Shown here: positions 7,852 to 13,813 of the stretch, piece by piece
Position numbering within the stretch: the first letter of the stretch is position 1
Layout: every line of letters starts with the position of its first letter
Source: Desulfobacteraceae bacterium
Lineage (GTDB): Bacteria > Desulfobacterota > Desulfobacteria > Desulfobacterales > UBA11574
Assembly: GCA_029857875.1 (NCBI GenBank)
Contig: JAOUGB010000005.1
Coordinates: forward strand, 1 to 19,091
Direction of reading: 5' to 3'
DNA length: 19,091 bases
Translations under genes and position numbers: made by a program
The notes under the pieces: model-generated
Seen by the model: the letters and a program-made list of their open reading frames with translations, nothing else
Told to the model about the DNA's origin: nothing
Databases searched by the model: none

Positions 7852-8577
7852 TTACTGATTAGACCCCATGGCTTTCATTAATGTTTTCATATCCTCCCAA
7901 ACATCTCGCTTCTTATCTGGATTACGAAGCAAATATGCAGGATGATATGTCGGTAACACCCTTGCCCCCATATAATCATAAAAACATCCTCTGAGTTTTG
8001 AAATCGGCGATTTGGTTTCAAGAAGTGTCTGAGCGGCAAAAGTCCCCAGTGCACAAATAATATCCGGTTTTACGCATGCAATCTGGCGTTTTAAAAAAGG
8101 AAAGCATACTTCGATCTCATCTGTCATTGGATTTCTGTTTCCGGGAGGACGACATTTAATGATATTACAAATATAGACCTGTTCTCGCGTATGATTTATC
8201 GCTTCGATGATTTTGGTAAGAAGCTTTCCTGCAGCCCCGACAAAGGGTTCGCCCATTTGGTCTTCATCATATCCTGGTCCTTCACCCACAAACATGAGGC
8301 TCGCATGAGGATCGCCGGCGCCGAATACAATGTTTTTCCGTTTATCAGAAAGCCTGCAGCGTCTGCAGTCCCCCAGATCCGTTCGAATTGCCTCAAGGGT
8401 TTCTGACGAAACCCCCTCTTTACGTCCCCAGCTTTTAATCTTGTTGAGGCTTTCCTTTGAACATTCAAACCCCTGACATCCGTTTTCAGCCAATAATCTG
8501 AAAAAGGTCTTTATATCTTCAAGTGTAGTGGTAATCCCTGATTTCAATAAATTGGGATTGGATTCGAAAAGTGTCAT
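7852..8577 (-). CDS. Uracil-DNA glycosylase, family 4-like, with iron-sulfur cluster
   Basis: This enzyme removes uracil from DNA as the first step of base excision repair. The glycosylase core carries motif GEGPGYDED (98-106) followed by PFVGAAGKLL, the NIIKCRPPGNRNP segment, and the HPAYLLR motif (212-218). Cys71, Cys74, Cys142 and Cys158 match the four ligands expected for the [4Fe-4S] cluster of families 4 and 5; the first motif fits family 4. The 241 residues include about 70 N-terminal residues before the first cluster cysteine pair, longer than the minimal thermophilic enzymes, with two extra cysteines (34, 39). It is isolated between two repeat elements, so it is probably transcribed alone. 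Its ribosome binding site GGAGAAG (8589-8595) lies within a hairpin. Confidence 0.9.
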   Translation of the reverse strand: MTLFESNPNLLKSGITTTLEDIKTFFRLLAENGCQGFECSKESLNKIKSWGRKEGVSSETLEAIRTDLGDCRRCRLSDKRKNIVFGAGDPHASLMFVGEGPGYDEDQMGEPFVGAAGKLLTKIIEAINHTREQVYICNIIKCRPPGNRNPMTDEIEVCFPFLKRQIACVKPDIICALGTFAAQTLLETKSPISKLRGCFYDYMGARVLPTYHPAYLLRNPDKKRDVWEDMKTLMKAMGSNQ

Positions 8578-8589
8578 GAAATTTGGTTC

Positions 8590-8610
8590 TTCTCCAAATT
8601 AGTTGGAGAA
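8590..8610 (-). promoter_or_regulatory. Hairpin covering the udg ribosome binding site
   Basis: TTCTCCAA (8590-8597) and TTGGAGAA (8603-8610) form a perfect eight-base-pair stem with a five-base loop. In the minus-strand transcript the 3' arm contains the GGAGAA Shine-Dalgarno sequence of the glycosylase gene, so the folded form would hide it. A role in translational control is inference. Confidence 0.55.
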
Positions 8611-8829
8611 AAGGATTCGAGGATTCAAGGATTCAAGGGGTCAAGTGATTGTAAACGCTTTGATTCAGAAGACGTTAACATTGAAGTTTTTTCTGCCTTT
8701 ATTCCTCGATCTTTTCAAAAATATGTTCTTATAAGAAAGTGACTCCAAGGATCAAGGTATTATCTTTATTTATTTGTTTTTAAAGCTTTTTCACTCGAAC
8801 CCTTGAATCCTTGAACCCTTGGCCCCTTA
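8611..8829. repeat. Family A inverted repeat with iterated arms, copy A2
   Basis: The left arm (8611-8647) iterates GGATTCGA, GGATTCAA, GGATTCAA, GGGGTCAAGTG. The right arm (8792-8829) runs CACTCGAACCC, TTGAATCC, TTGAACCC, TTGGCCCC. The 144-bp spacer is unrelated to that of copy A1 and holds the perfect palindrome TTCTTATAAGAA (8726-8737). It fills the gap between the coaBC stop and the udg start. Confidence 0.85.
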
Positions 8830-8856
8830 TCAATCGACCAATTCTTTGGGAGATGA

Positions 8857-10053
8857 TTATAAAATTTTTAATATCCGATCCAGTAAAATATTTGCGACAT
8901 CATCTTTGGGCATTTTAGGAAGATTCTCTTTTGTGCCGTCTTTATAAAATAATGTTACCATATTTGTGTCGGCACCGAAACCGGAATCAGGATGGCCCAC
9001 GATATTTCCGACAATGATGTCGAGATTTTTTTCAGCCAGTTTTTGTTCTGCATGTCGTTCAAGACGTTCTGTTTCCGCAGCAAATCCTACGAGAATCTGT
9101 TCTTTTTTATTCCTGCCGATTTCTTTTAGAATATCCTGGGTTCTTTCCAGGGACAAAACCAGTTCATCCTTTTCCTTCTTGAGTTTTTGTTCGGCATGAT
9201 CCTTAGGCCGGTAATCGGAAACTGCAGCTGTTTTGATAATGATATCGGAATGCTCCATATTCTCAAATACAGCAAGAGCCATCTCTTTGGCGGTGTTCAC
9301 CCTGATCACGGCAACATTGTTGGGATCCAAAAGGTTTGTCGGACCGGTAATCAAAGTAACCTTGCCGCCTCTATACTCGGCAGCCCTTGCAACTGCAAAG
9401 CCCATTTTGCCGGAAGAAGGGTTGCTGATAAATCTGACAGGATCGATAGGTTCTCGGGTGGGACCGGCGGTAACAAGTATTCTCTTATCTTTCAGATCCT
9501 TAGGCGTAAGGTAGAAAACAGTTCTGTCCAATATGTCATGAGGTTCAGGAAGACGACCGGGGCCTGTAGTTCCGCAGGCCAGACTCCCGGACTCCGGGTC
9601 TATGACAAGGTACCCATCAGTTCGGAGTATTTCAAGATTTCTCTGTACGGCATTGCTTTCAAACATATTCGTATTCATTGAAGGACAGAGGACCACAGGG
9701 CACGTTACAGCCATCATGAAGGTACTTAGGGCATCATCGGCAATCCCATTGGCCAGCTTACCGATAATGTTGGCGGTTGCCGGGGCAATCACCACGGCAT
9801 CTGCTTGTTCGGCCCAGTCAATATGCCTTATGGATGCATCATCGCTTTTCTCAAAAAGATCCGTGCACACCGCTTGACCGGATAAGGCTTTAAAGGTCAA
9901 TGCACCCACAAACGCTTGGGCGTATTTTGTCATAATAACCCTGACATTGGCACCTTCTTTTATGAAAAGTCTCAAAAGCTCAACGCTTTTATATGCTGCG
10001 ATGCCTCCGGATACTCCCAGAACGATATTTTTGTTGTCGATAATACTTTTCAT
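8857..10053 (-). CDS. coaBC: Bifunctional phosphopantothenoylcysteine decarboxylase / phosphopantothenate-cysteine ligase CoaBC (Dfp)
   Basis: CoaBC joins cysteine to 4'-phosphopantothenate and decarboxylates the product, two steps of coenzyme A synthesis in the cytoplasm. The N-terminal flavin-dependent decarboxylase (CoaC, about 1-185) shows GVSGGIAAYK, the active-site His77 in RHIDWAE, the PSMNTNM motif (125-131) and ACGTTGPGRL with Cys160. The C-terminal ligase (CoaB, about 188-398) shows VTAGPTREPIDPVRFISN, the SSGKMG motif, AAVSDYRP and the KLKK lysine segment near 290. The length of 398 residues is typical of the fused protein. It begins 24 bp after the small TPR gene with AAGGA before the ATG, so it is the last gene of the murJ-ftsB-TPR-coaBC unit. 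Confidence 0.97.
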   Translation of the reverse strand: MKSIIDNKNIVLGVSGGIAAYKSVELLRLFIKEGANVRVIMTKYAQAFVGALTFKALSGQAVCTDLFEKSDDASIRHIDWAEQADAVVIAPATANIIGKLANGIADDALSTFMMAVTCPVVLCPSMNTNMFESNAVQRNLEILRTDGYLVIDPESGSLACGTTGPGRLPEPHDILDRTVFYLTPKDLKDKRILVTAGPTREPIDPVRFISNPSSGKMGFAVARAAEYRGGKVTLITGPTNLLDPNNVAVIRVNTAKEMALAVFENMEHSDIIIKTAAVSDYRPKDHAEQKLKKEKDELVLSLERTQDILKEIGRNKKEQILVGFAAETERLERHAEQKLAEKNLDIIVGNIVGHPDSGFGADTNMVTLFYKDGTKENLPKMPKDDVANILLDRILKIL

Positions 10054-10077
10054 AAGAAATATTTTTCCTTAAAAAAT

Positions 10078-10356
10078 TTATTTCGGACCACTGAGATAAT
10101 TTCTAAACCTCATAAGTTTTTGCAAGTTATGATACTTGAGCAGAAGATCAATCCATCTGTTGAACAGCTTGATAAGATCATCCGGCGATTTTTCATTGAG
10201 CTTCCTCTCAATTTCAGAAAGTGCCTCCCTAAGGTCCTGGTGTTCGGGTTCACATTCTAAAAGATATCTGTAGATTTCGGCGGCTTTTAGTAAATTACCC
10301 TGATCAGCATAAACTTTTGCCATTGTCCGGGTATAAAAGACATCGTCTTTACTCAA
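10078..10356 (-). CDS. Small tetratricopeptide-repeat protein
   Basis: This 92-residue protein contains one clear TPR-like helix pair at about residues 6-40 (MAKVYADQGNLLKAAEIYRY then LLECEPEH), followed by a helical acidic segment and a basic C terminus. I do not recognise a named family, and no enzymatic motif is present. The start is TTG at 10356, which overlaps the TGA stop of ftsB by four bases (TTGA); AAAGG lies upstream in the end of ftsB. An alternative ATG at 10323 would remove eleven residues but keep most of the TPR. Tight coupling between ftsB and coaBC makes it a real gene in my view. Its position suggests a role near division or envelope work, but that is only context. Confidence 0.68.
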   Translation of the reverse strand: MSKDDVFYTRTMAKVYADQGNLLKAAEIYRYLLECEPEHQDLREALSEIERKLNEKSPDDLIKLFNRWIDLLLKYHNLQKLMRFRNYLSGPK

Positions 10357-10679
10357 TTTTTTTGGGACCTTTCTTTTTTACTATTTGAAACTCTCGGTTT
10401 AGGTTTTACTTTGATGATCATTTCGTCTTTGCCGATGACACCCAGCTCCTTTCTGGCCACATCTTCAACATATCTGGGATCATTTTTCAACCGCTCTATT
10501 TCACGATAAAAAGAGATATTTTCCTTTTTAAGTTCATCGTTTTTTTTCGACAAGTTATCCTTTTCCATTTTAAGTTTATACAGATCCGTAAGGCCATTTT
10601 CACCGAACACGATAAACAACAACATCAAACACATCGTCATTATTGCTAAAACAAGCATTATATTTTTCTTCAAACTCAC
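10353..10679 (-). CDS. ftsB: FtsB/DivIC-like septum formation initiator
   Basis: This 108-residue bitopic membrane protein has the FtsB/DivIC layout: a short cytoplasmic start, one transmembrane helix (about residues 7-25), a leucine-containing coiled coil (about 30-66, LYKLKMEKDNLSKKNDEL), and the conserved DPRYVEDVARKELGVIGKDE block (about 67-86). Family members bind FtsL and FtsQ in the divisome. A basic tail (about 90-108) extends past the core. The start is GTG at 10679, overlapping the murJ stop by four bases (GTGA); its translation is probably coupled to murJ. FtsB and DivIC are hard to tell apart by sequence, so the symbol is tentative. Confidence 0.85.
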   Translation of the reverse strand: MSLKKNIMLVLAIMTMCLMLLFIVFGENGLTDLYKLKMEKDNLSKKNDELKKENISFYREIERLKNDPRYVEDVARKELGVIGKDEMIIKVKPKPRVSNSKKERSQKN

Positions 10680-12268
10680 GCTTTATTCTTCTCCTTTCTG
10701 GCTATGGCCATAACCTTTTCCAATTCTCGACTTTTAAGCAATAAAGAAAAAGAACCATATAATACGAGGCCGATAATTATGCTTCCCACAAGCCCAAAGA
10801 AAAGGCCCATCAGACTCCCGTCTTCAGAAGGAATAATGAATAGAGCAGACGCCCAGACAGCAGCACCCATAAATACTGAACAGATTACTGTCTTATAAAC
10901 GGACGTCATAATCGTTTTCAATCCCACCATGCCGAGTTTTGCCCTTAAAGCCCGGACAAGAAGCCCGAGGTTTAACATGGAAGCCAGAGAAGTGGCCAGT
11001 GCAAGCCCTCCATGCCCCAGCGGCCCCATGAGAACAACGCCAAGAATGATATTGGCACAGACAGATATGACAGCCATTTGTACCGGAGTTTTTGTATCCT
11101 GCAGTGCATAAAATGTTGAAACCACAATCCGCACGGCTGAAAAAGCCCATAATCCCATACTATAGTATAAAAGGGCATATGCAGTCAAATGTGTGGTCTT
11201 TGCATCAAACGCACCCCTTTTAAATAATAACGCAACGATCGGTTCTCTTAAAACGATCAGGCCGACCATTGAGGGAATGGTAATAAAAAAAACCAGTTTC
11301 ATGGCATATGCAAAGGTATCCCGGACAGCCTGCAAGTCCTTTTTTGCGGCCTGTCTGGAAATACTCGGCAAAACAGCGGTTGCTGCTGCTATTGCAAATA
11401 TCCCAAGGGGAAACTGCACCAAACGGTCGGCATAATATAGATACGAAACACTCCCTTCGGGAAGCAGTGACGCCAAAAGGGTCCCCACCAGGATATTGAT
11501 TTGATAGACCGCAGCGCCGAATATGGTGGGAAACATCAACAGGCCTATTTTCTTGAGGCCGGGATGGAAAATTTTTGCTTTTTGCCAAAAATAGAACCCT
11601 TTTTTAATCAAAAACGGCACCTGAAGTCCAAGCTGCAAAATACCACCGATCACCACACCGATAGCCAGACCTGTTACAGGATTGGCCATGTGCGGTGAAA
11701 TTAAAAAAACCGAACATATAATGGAGATGTTCAAAAAAACAGGGGCAAGGGCCGGTGCAGCGAAGTGACCCAGAACATTAAGAATTCCCATGGAAAGTGC
11801 AACCATTCCGATAAAGAAGATATAGGGGAACATGATGCGCGTGAGAAAAATGGTAACGGACAATTTTTCAGGTGAATCGGTAAAGCCGGGTGCAATGATG
11901 CGAATGATAAGTGGAGACAAAAAAATACCTGCAATGGCAACGACAACCAGCAGCACCGACAGCAGTCTTACGGCGGATCTTGCCATTTCAAAGGCTTCAT
12001 CTTTTCCTCGATTCGTGAGCGTGTCGGTAAATACAGGGATAAATGCAACGCTTAAAGAACCCTCGGCAAAAAGCCTTCTTAAAAGGTTTGGGATCCTGAA
12101 AGCTACAAAGAATGCATCTGAGCTCAATCCGGCACCGAAAAACCAGGCAATGACAACATCTCTTATAAATCCGAAAATACGGCTCAATAGTGTCGCTGAT
12201 CCAACAACTCCTGCGGCTTTTGTTACGCGGTCATTTTCATGATCGATTTGTTTTTTTGAAGGATTCAT
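10676..12268 (-). CDS. murJ: Lipid II flippase MurJ (MviN)
   Basis: MurJ moves lipid-linked peptidoglycan precursor across the inner membrane. The 530-residue protein is strongly hydrophobic, with about fourteen membrane helices, and has the MviN hallmarks: LLSRIFGFIRDVVIAWFFGA and SDAFFVAFRIPNLLRRLFAEG near the N terminus, SVAFIPVFT, and the PLGIFAIAAATAVLPSISRQ segment in the middle. The arginines of the first two motifs are present. It starts with ATG and leads a unit with ftsB, the TPR gene and coaBC. Its upstream gap contains repeat copy B3, whose 31-bp leader lies 38 bp before the start codon. Confidence 0.97.
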   Translation of the reverse strand: MNPSKKQIDHENDRVTKAAGVVGSATLLSRIFGFIRDVVIAWFFGAGLSSDAFFVAFRIPNLLRRLFAEGSLSVAFIPVFTDTLTNRGKDEAFEMARSAVRLLSVLLVVVAIAGIFLSPLIIRIIAPGFTDSPEKLSVTIFLTRIMFPYIFFIGMVALSMGILNVLGHFAAPALAPVFLNISIICSVFLISPHMANPVTGLAIGVVIGGILQLGLQVPFLIKKGFYFWQKAKIFHPGLKKIGLLMFPTIFGAAVYQINILVGTLLASLLPEGSVSYLYYADRLVQFPLGIFAIAAATAVLPSISRQAAKKDLQAVRDTFAYAMKLVFFITIPSMVGLIVLREPIVALLFKRGAFDAKTTHLTAYALLYYSMGLWAFSAVRIVVSTFYALQDTKTPVQMAVISVCANIILGVVLMGPLGHGGLALATSLASMLNLGLLVRALRAKLGMVGLKTIMTSVYKTVICSVFMGAAVWASALFIIPSEDGSLMGLFFGLVGSIIIGLVLYGSFSLLLKSRELEKVMAIARKEKNKA

Positions 12269-12305
12269 GATTTGAAATAAATGATTCGGATCTATGGGGC
12301 CTGAC

Positions 12306-12336
12306 TTTTATATAACCCCTGGAAGGGGCTGTTTTA
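12306..12336 (-). promoter_or_regulatory. Shared 31-bp leader upstream of murJ
   Basis: This stretch is identical to 13582-13612 upstream of lptE. It has a CCCC-TGGAA-GGGG hairpin (12316-12328) flanked by AT-rich sequence; on the minus strand it ends GGGGTTATATAAAA, which could hold a -10-like TATATA. It lies 38 bp before the murJ start. It may be a promoter or operator, or simply the outer end of repeat copy B3. Confidence 0.45.
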
Positions 12337-12556
12337 TTTAAAGCCGTAGTAGTTAAAAGTGCCTAAAGTGATCTAAAGTGCCTATTACAAGTGCCTAAAG
12401 TTTGAAGTGATCTAAAGTGCCTAAAGTTAAGGTAGCGCTAACGCGCTGTCATTAAAATATAATTGGCAGAATTCCTTAACTTTAGATCACTTTAAACTTT
12501 AGCTCACTTCAAACTCTTACAATGATTCATCAGGCAGAGCTATAATTCTCTGACAT
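12306..12556. repeat. Family B iterated inverted repeat, copy B3 (expanded left arm)
   Basis: After the 31-bp leader, a left arm of about 76 bp (12354-12429) repeats the TAAAGTGCC / TAAAGTGATC units about twice as often as the other copies, as though a block had been duplicated. The core hairpin is AGCGC-TAAC-GCGCT (12434-12447). The right arm (12474-12515) carries ACTTTAGATCACTTT and ACTTTAGCTCACTT. A CAGAG/CTCTG stem (about 12535-12552) ends it. It lies in the divergent gap between murJ and rpsT. Confidence 0.88.
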
Positions 12557-12597
12557 AGATCGCAGGACCAAGTTTTTTATAACGAAGCAAAAACTTC

Positions 12598-12624
12598 TTG
12601 ACTTATATTTAATAAGCTCATAAT
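12598..12624 (+). promoter_or_regulatory. Putative sigma-70 promoter of rpsT
   Basis: TTGACT (12598-12603) and CATAAT (12619-12624) match the -35 and -10 consensus at five of six positions each, with a slightly short 15-bp spacer. Transcription from here would begin about 17 bp before the AAAGGAG ribosome binding site of rpsT. An 8-bp inverted repeat, AAGTTTTT/AAAAACTT, lies just upstream (12570-12596). Confidence 0.55.
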
Positions 12625-12666
12625 TTACATCTTTTAAATTAATAATGAAAGGAGTTTATTAAGAAA

Positions 12667-12933
12667 TTGGCCAATCATAAATCTGCACTTAAACGCGCAC
12701 GTCAGAACGAGATTAGACGGTTGCGCAATAAATCCGTGAAAACAAAGACAAAAAATATTGTCAAAGATGTGCGACTTTCTGTGAGTGAAAGCTCTAAAGA
12801 AGAAGCATTGAAAAATCTCGATATGGCGAAATCGAACATTGATAGAGCCGCCCAAAAGGGTGTGATTCACAAAAAGACGGCTTCTCGCAAAATTTCACGC
12901 CTATCGAAATTGGTAAACACCATCTCCGCCTAA
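12667..12933 (+). CDS. rpsT: 30S ribosomal protein S20
   Basis: This is the small basic S20 protein, which binds 16S rRNA early in 30S assembly. The sequence begins MANHKSALKRARQNEIRRLRN and continues KSVKTKTKNIVKDV, with the later KGVIHKKTASRKISRLSK segment; these are standard S20 blocks. The length of 88 residues is normal. The start codon is TTG, chosen because the S20 N terminus (ANHKSA) begins directly after it and AAAGGAG (12648-12654) lies 12 bases upstream. A UUG start is also known for rpsT of Escherichia coli, where it takes part in autoregulation by S20. The gene is monocistronic: a promoter upstream and a terminator right after the stop. Confidence 0.97.
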   Translation: MANHKSALKRARQNEIRRLRNKSVKTKTKNIVKDVRLSVSESSKEEALKNLDMAKSNIDRAAQKGVIHKKTASRKISRLSKLVNTISA

Positions 12934-12937
12934 CCGG

Positions 12938-12999
12938 AAAAAAGCGCAACGTGCAAAATGAAATGAAATTTCTACATTCTTTGTACGATGCGCTTTTTT
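12938..12999. terminator. Bidirectional terminator between rpsT and lptE
   Basis: AAAAAAGCGCA (12938-12948) and its exact complement TGCGCTTTTTT (12989-12999) form an 11-bp stem, extended inward by CGTGCAAA pairing with TTTGTACG with one wobble. Both strands end in a run of six T after the GC part. It sits four bases after the rpsT stop and ten bases beyond the lptE stop, so it can end both convergent transcripts. Confidence 0.9.
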
Positions 13000-13009
13000 G
13001 TTGAATTCT

Positions 13010-13549
13010 TTAAAAATCTTCTGTTAAACGATTGTAGACTTTTTCTGCAAGTTTTTTAGAAAGGGTTTCGATGGCTTGGCGCTTGTTAATCTCGGTAGCC
13101 TGTTTGTCCGTCGCCACATTATATTCCTGGAATTCTGAAACACCTGATGCGGACCATTTTACCCCACCGCCCGAACCTGTTAACTTCAAATTGACGATAA
13201 TTTCAACCCGCCTTGCGAGAGGGCTTTGCTGCGCTTGACGGGAAATTGTCGTGATGCGCTCGGATGCAATAACACCGGTAAGGACTGCGTCAGCCTGCTT
13301 GCTGTTTTTCTGAACACTTCTTCCCTTCCGGGTAAATTCATATATCAGACCATTTGTAATGGTATTTTCCAGCCCGGTTTCCGGGGTGCGGTTTTCAAAA
13401 ATTTCTATGGCAATCGTCTGTATTCCTCCCGGTAAATTTCCACTTCCTGAAAACCGATAGCCGCACGCCGAAAAAAACAAGGGGATAATAATAACCGCCC
13501 AGATATATTTTTGATGATAAAAGAAGGCTGTTATAGCTTTTAAGTTCAT
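13010..13549 (-). CDS. lptE: LPS-assembly lipoprotein LptE
   Basis: LptE is the outer-membrane lipoprotein that plugs the LptD barrel during lipopolysaccharide export. The 179-residue protein has a hydrophobic signal (about residues 15-28) ending in the lipobox FFSACG with lipidated Cys29. The mature start CGYRFSGSGNLPGGIQTIAI and the FENRTPETGLENTITNGL segment are typical LptE/RlpB features, followed by a two-layer alpha/beta domain. It follows leuS on the same strand, the order leuS-lptE known from other proteobacteria, but the two are separated here by repeat copy B4. The holA gene that often follows lptE is absent, as rpsT lies directly beyond. Confidence 0.9.
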   Translation of the reverse strand: MNLKAITAFFYHQKYIWAVIIIPLFFSACGYRFSGSGNLPGGIQTIAIEIFENRTPETGLENTITNGLIYEFTRKGRSVQKNSKQADAVLTGVIASERITTISRQAQQSPLARRVEIIVNLKLTGSGGGVKWSASGVSEFQEYNVATDKQATEINKRQAIETLSKKLAEKVYNRLTEDF

Positions 13550-13581
13550 GAAGTAAAGAATCCGGACACAGAGGGCCCGGT

Positions 13582-13612
13582 TTTTATATAACCCCTGGAA
13601 GGGGCTGTTTTA
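13582..13612 (-). promoter_or_regulatory. Shared 31-bp leader upstream of lptE
   Basis: This is the exact twin of the stretch at 12306-12336 upstream of murJ. The CCCC-TGGAA-GGGG hairpin is at 13592-13604. It begins 33 bp before the lptE start codon, nearly the same offset as at murJ. It may be a promoter-like element or the outer end of repeat copy B4. Confidence 0.45.
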
Positions 13613-13786
13613 GTAGAAGTTAAAAGTGTCTAAAGTGATCTAAAGTGCCTAAAGTTATGGAGTCGCTGCGCTCCGCTGATTTTATATAATTGGCAGAATT
13701 CCTTAATTTTAGCTCACTTTAAACTTTAGCTCACTTCAAACTCTTCCAGCAATTCTTCAGGTAGAGCCAGTTATCTCTGACCTGAC
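13582..13786. repeat. Family B iterated inverted repeat, copy B4
   Basis: After the 31-bp leader, the left arm (13619-13656) iterates TAAAAGTGTC, TAAAGTGATC, TAAAGTGCC, TAAAGTT. The core GGAG-T-CG-CTG-CG-CTCC (13659-13674) differs from that of copy B1 by one base, in the loop. The right arm (13703-13745) holds two ACTTTAGCTCACTT-type units, and an AGAG/CTCT stem (about 13763-13779) ends the element. It separates leuS from lptE. Confidence 0.88.
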
Positions 13787-13813
13787 CCAGAGGACCAGAA
13801 TTTCAATGTTAGA

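Noticed and set aside
9187..9681. A 164-codon plus-strand frame inside coaBC
   Set aside because: It is antisense to conserved CoaBC motifs, with no ribosome binding site or recognisable domain.
12354..12429. CRISPR-like iteration in the left arm of repeat B3
   Set aside because: Units are only 9-10 bases with no spacers of constant length and no cas genes nearby; the pattern is an expanded inverted-repeat arm.
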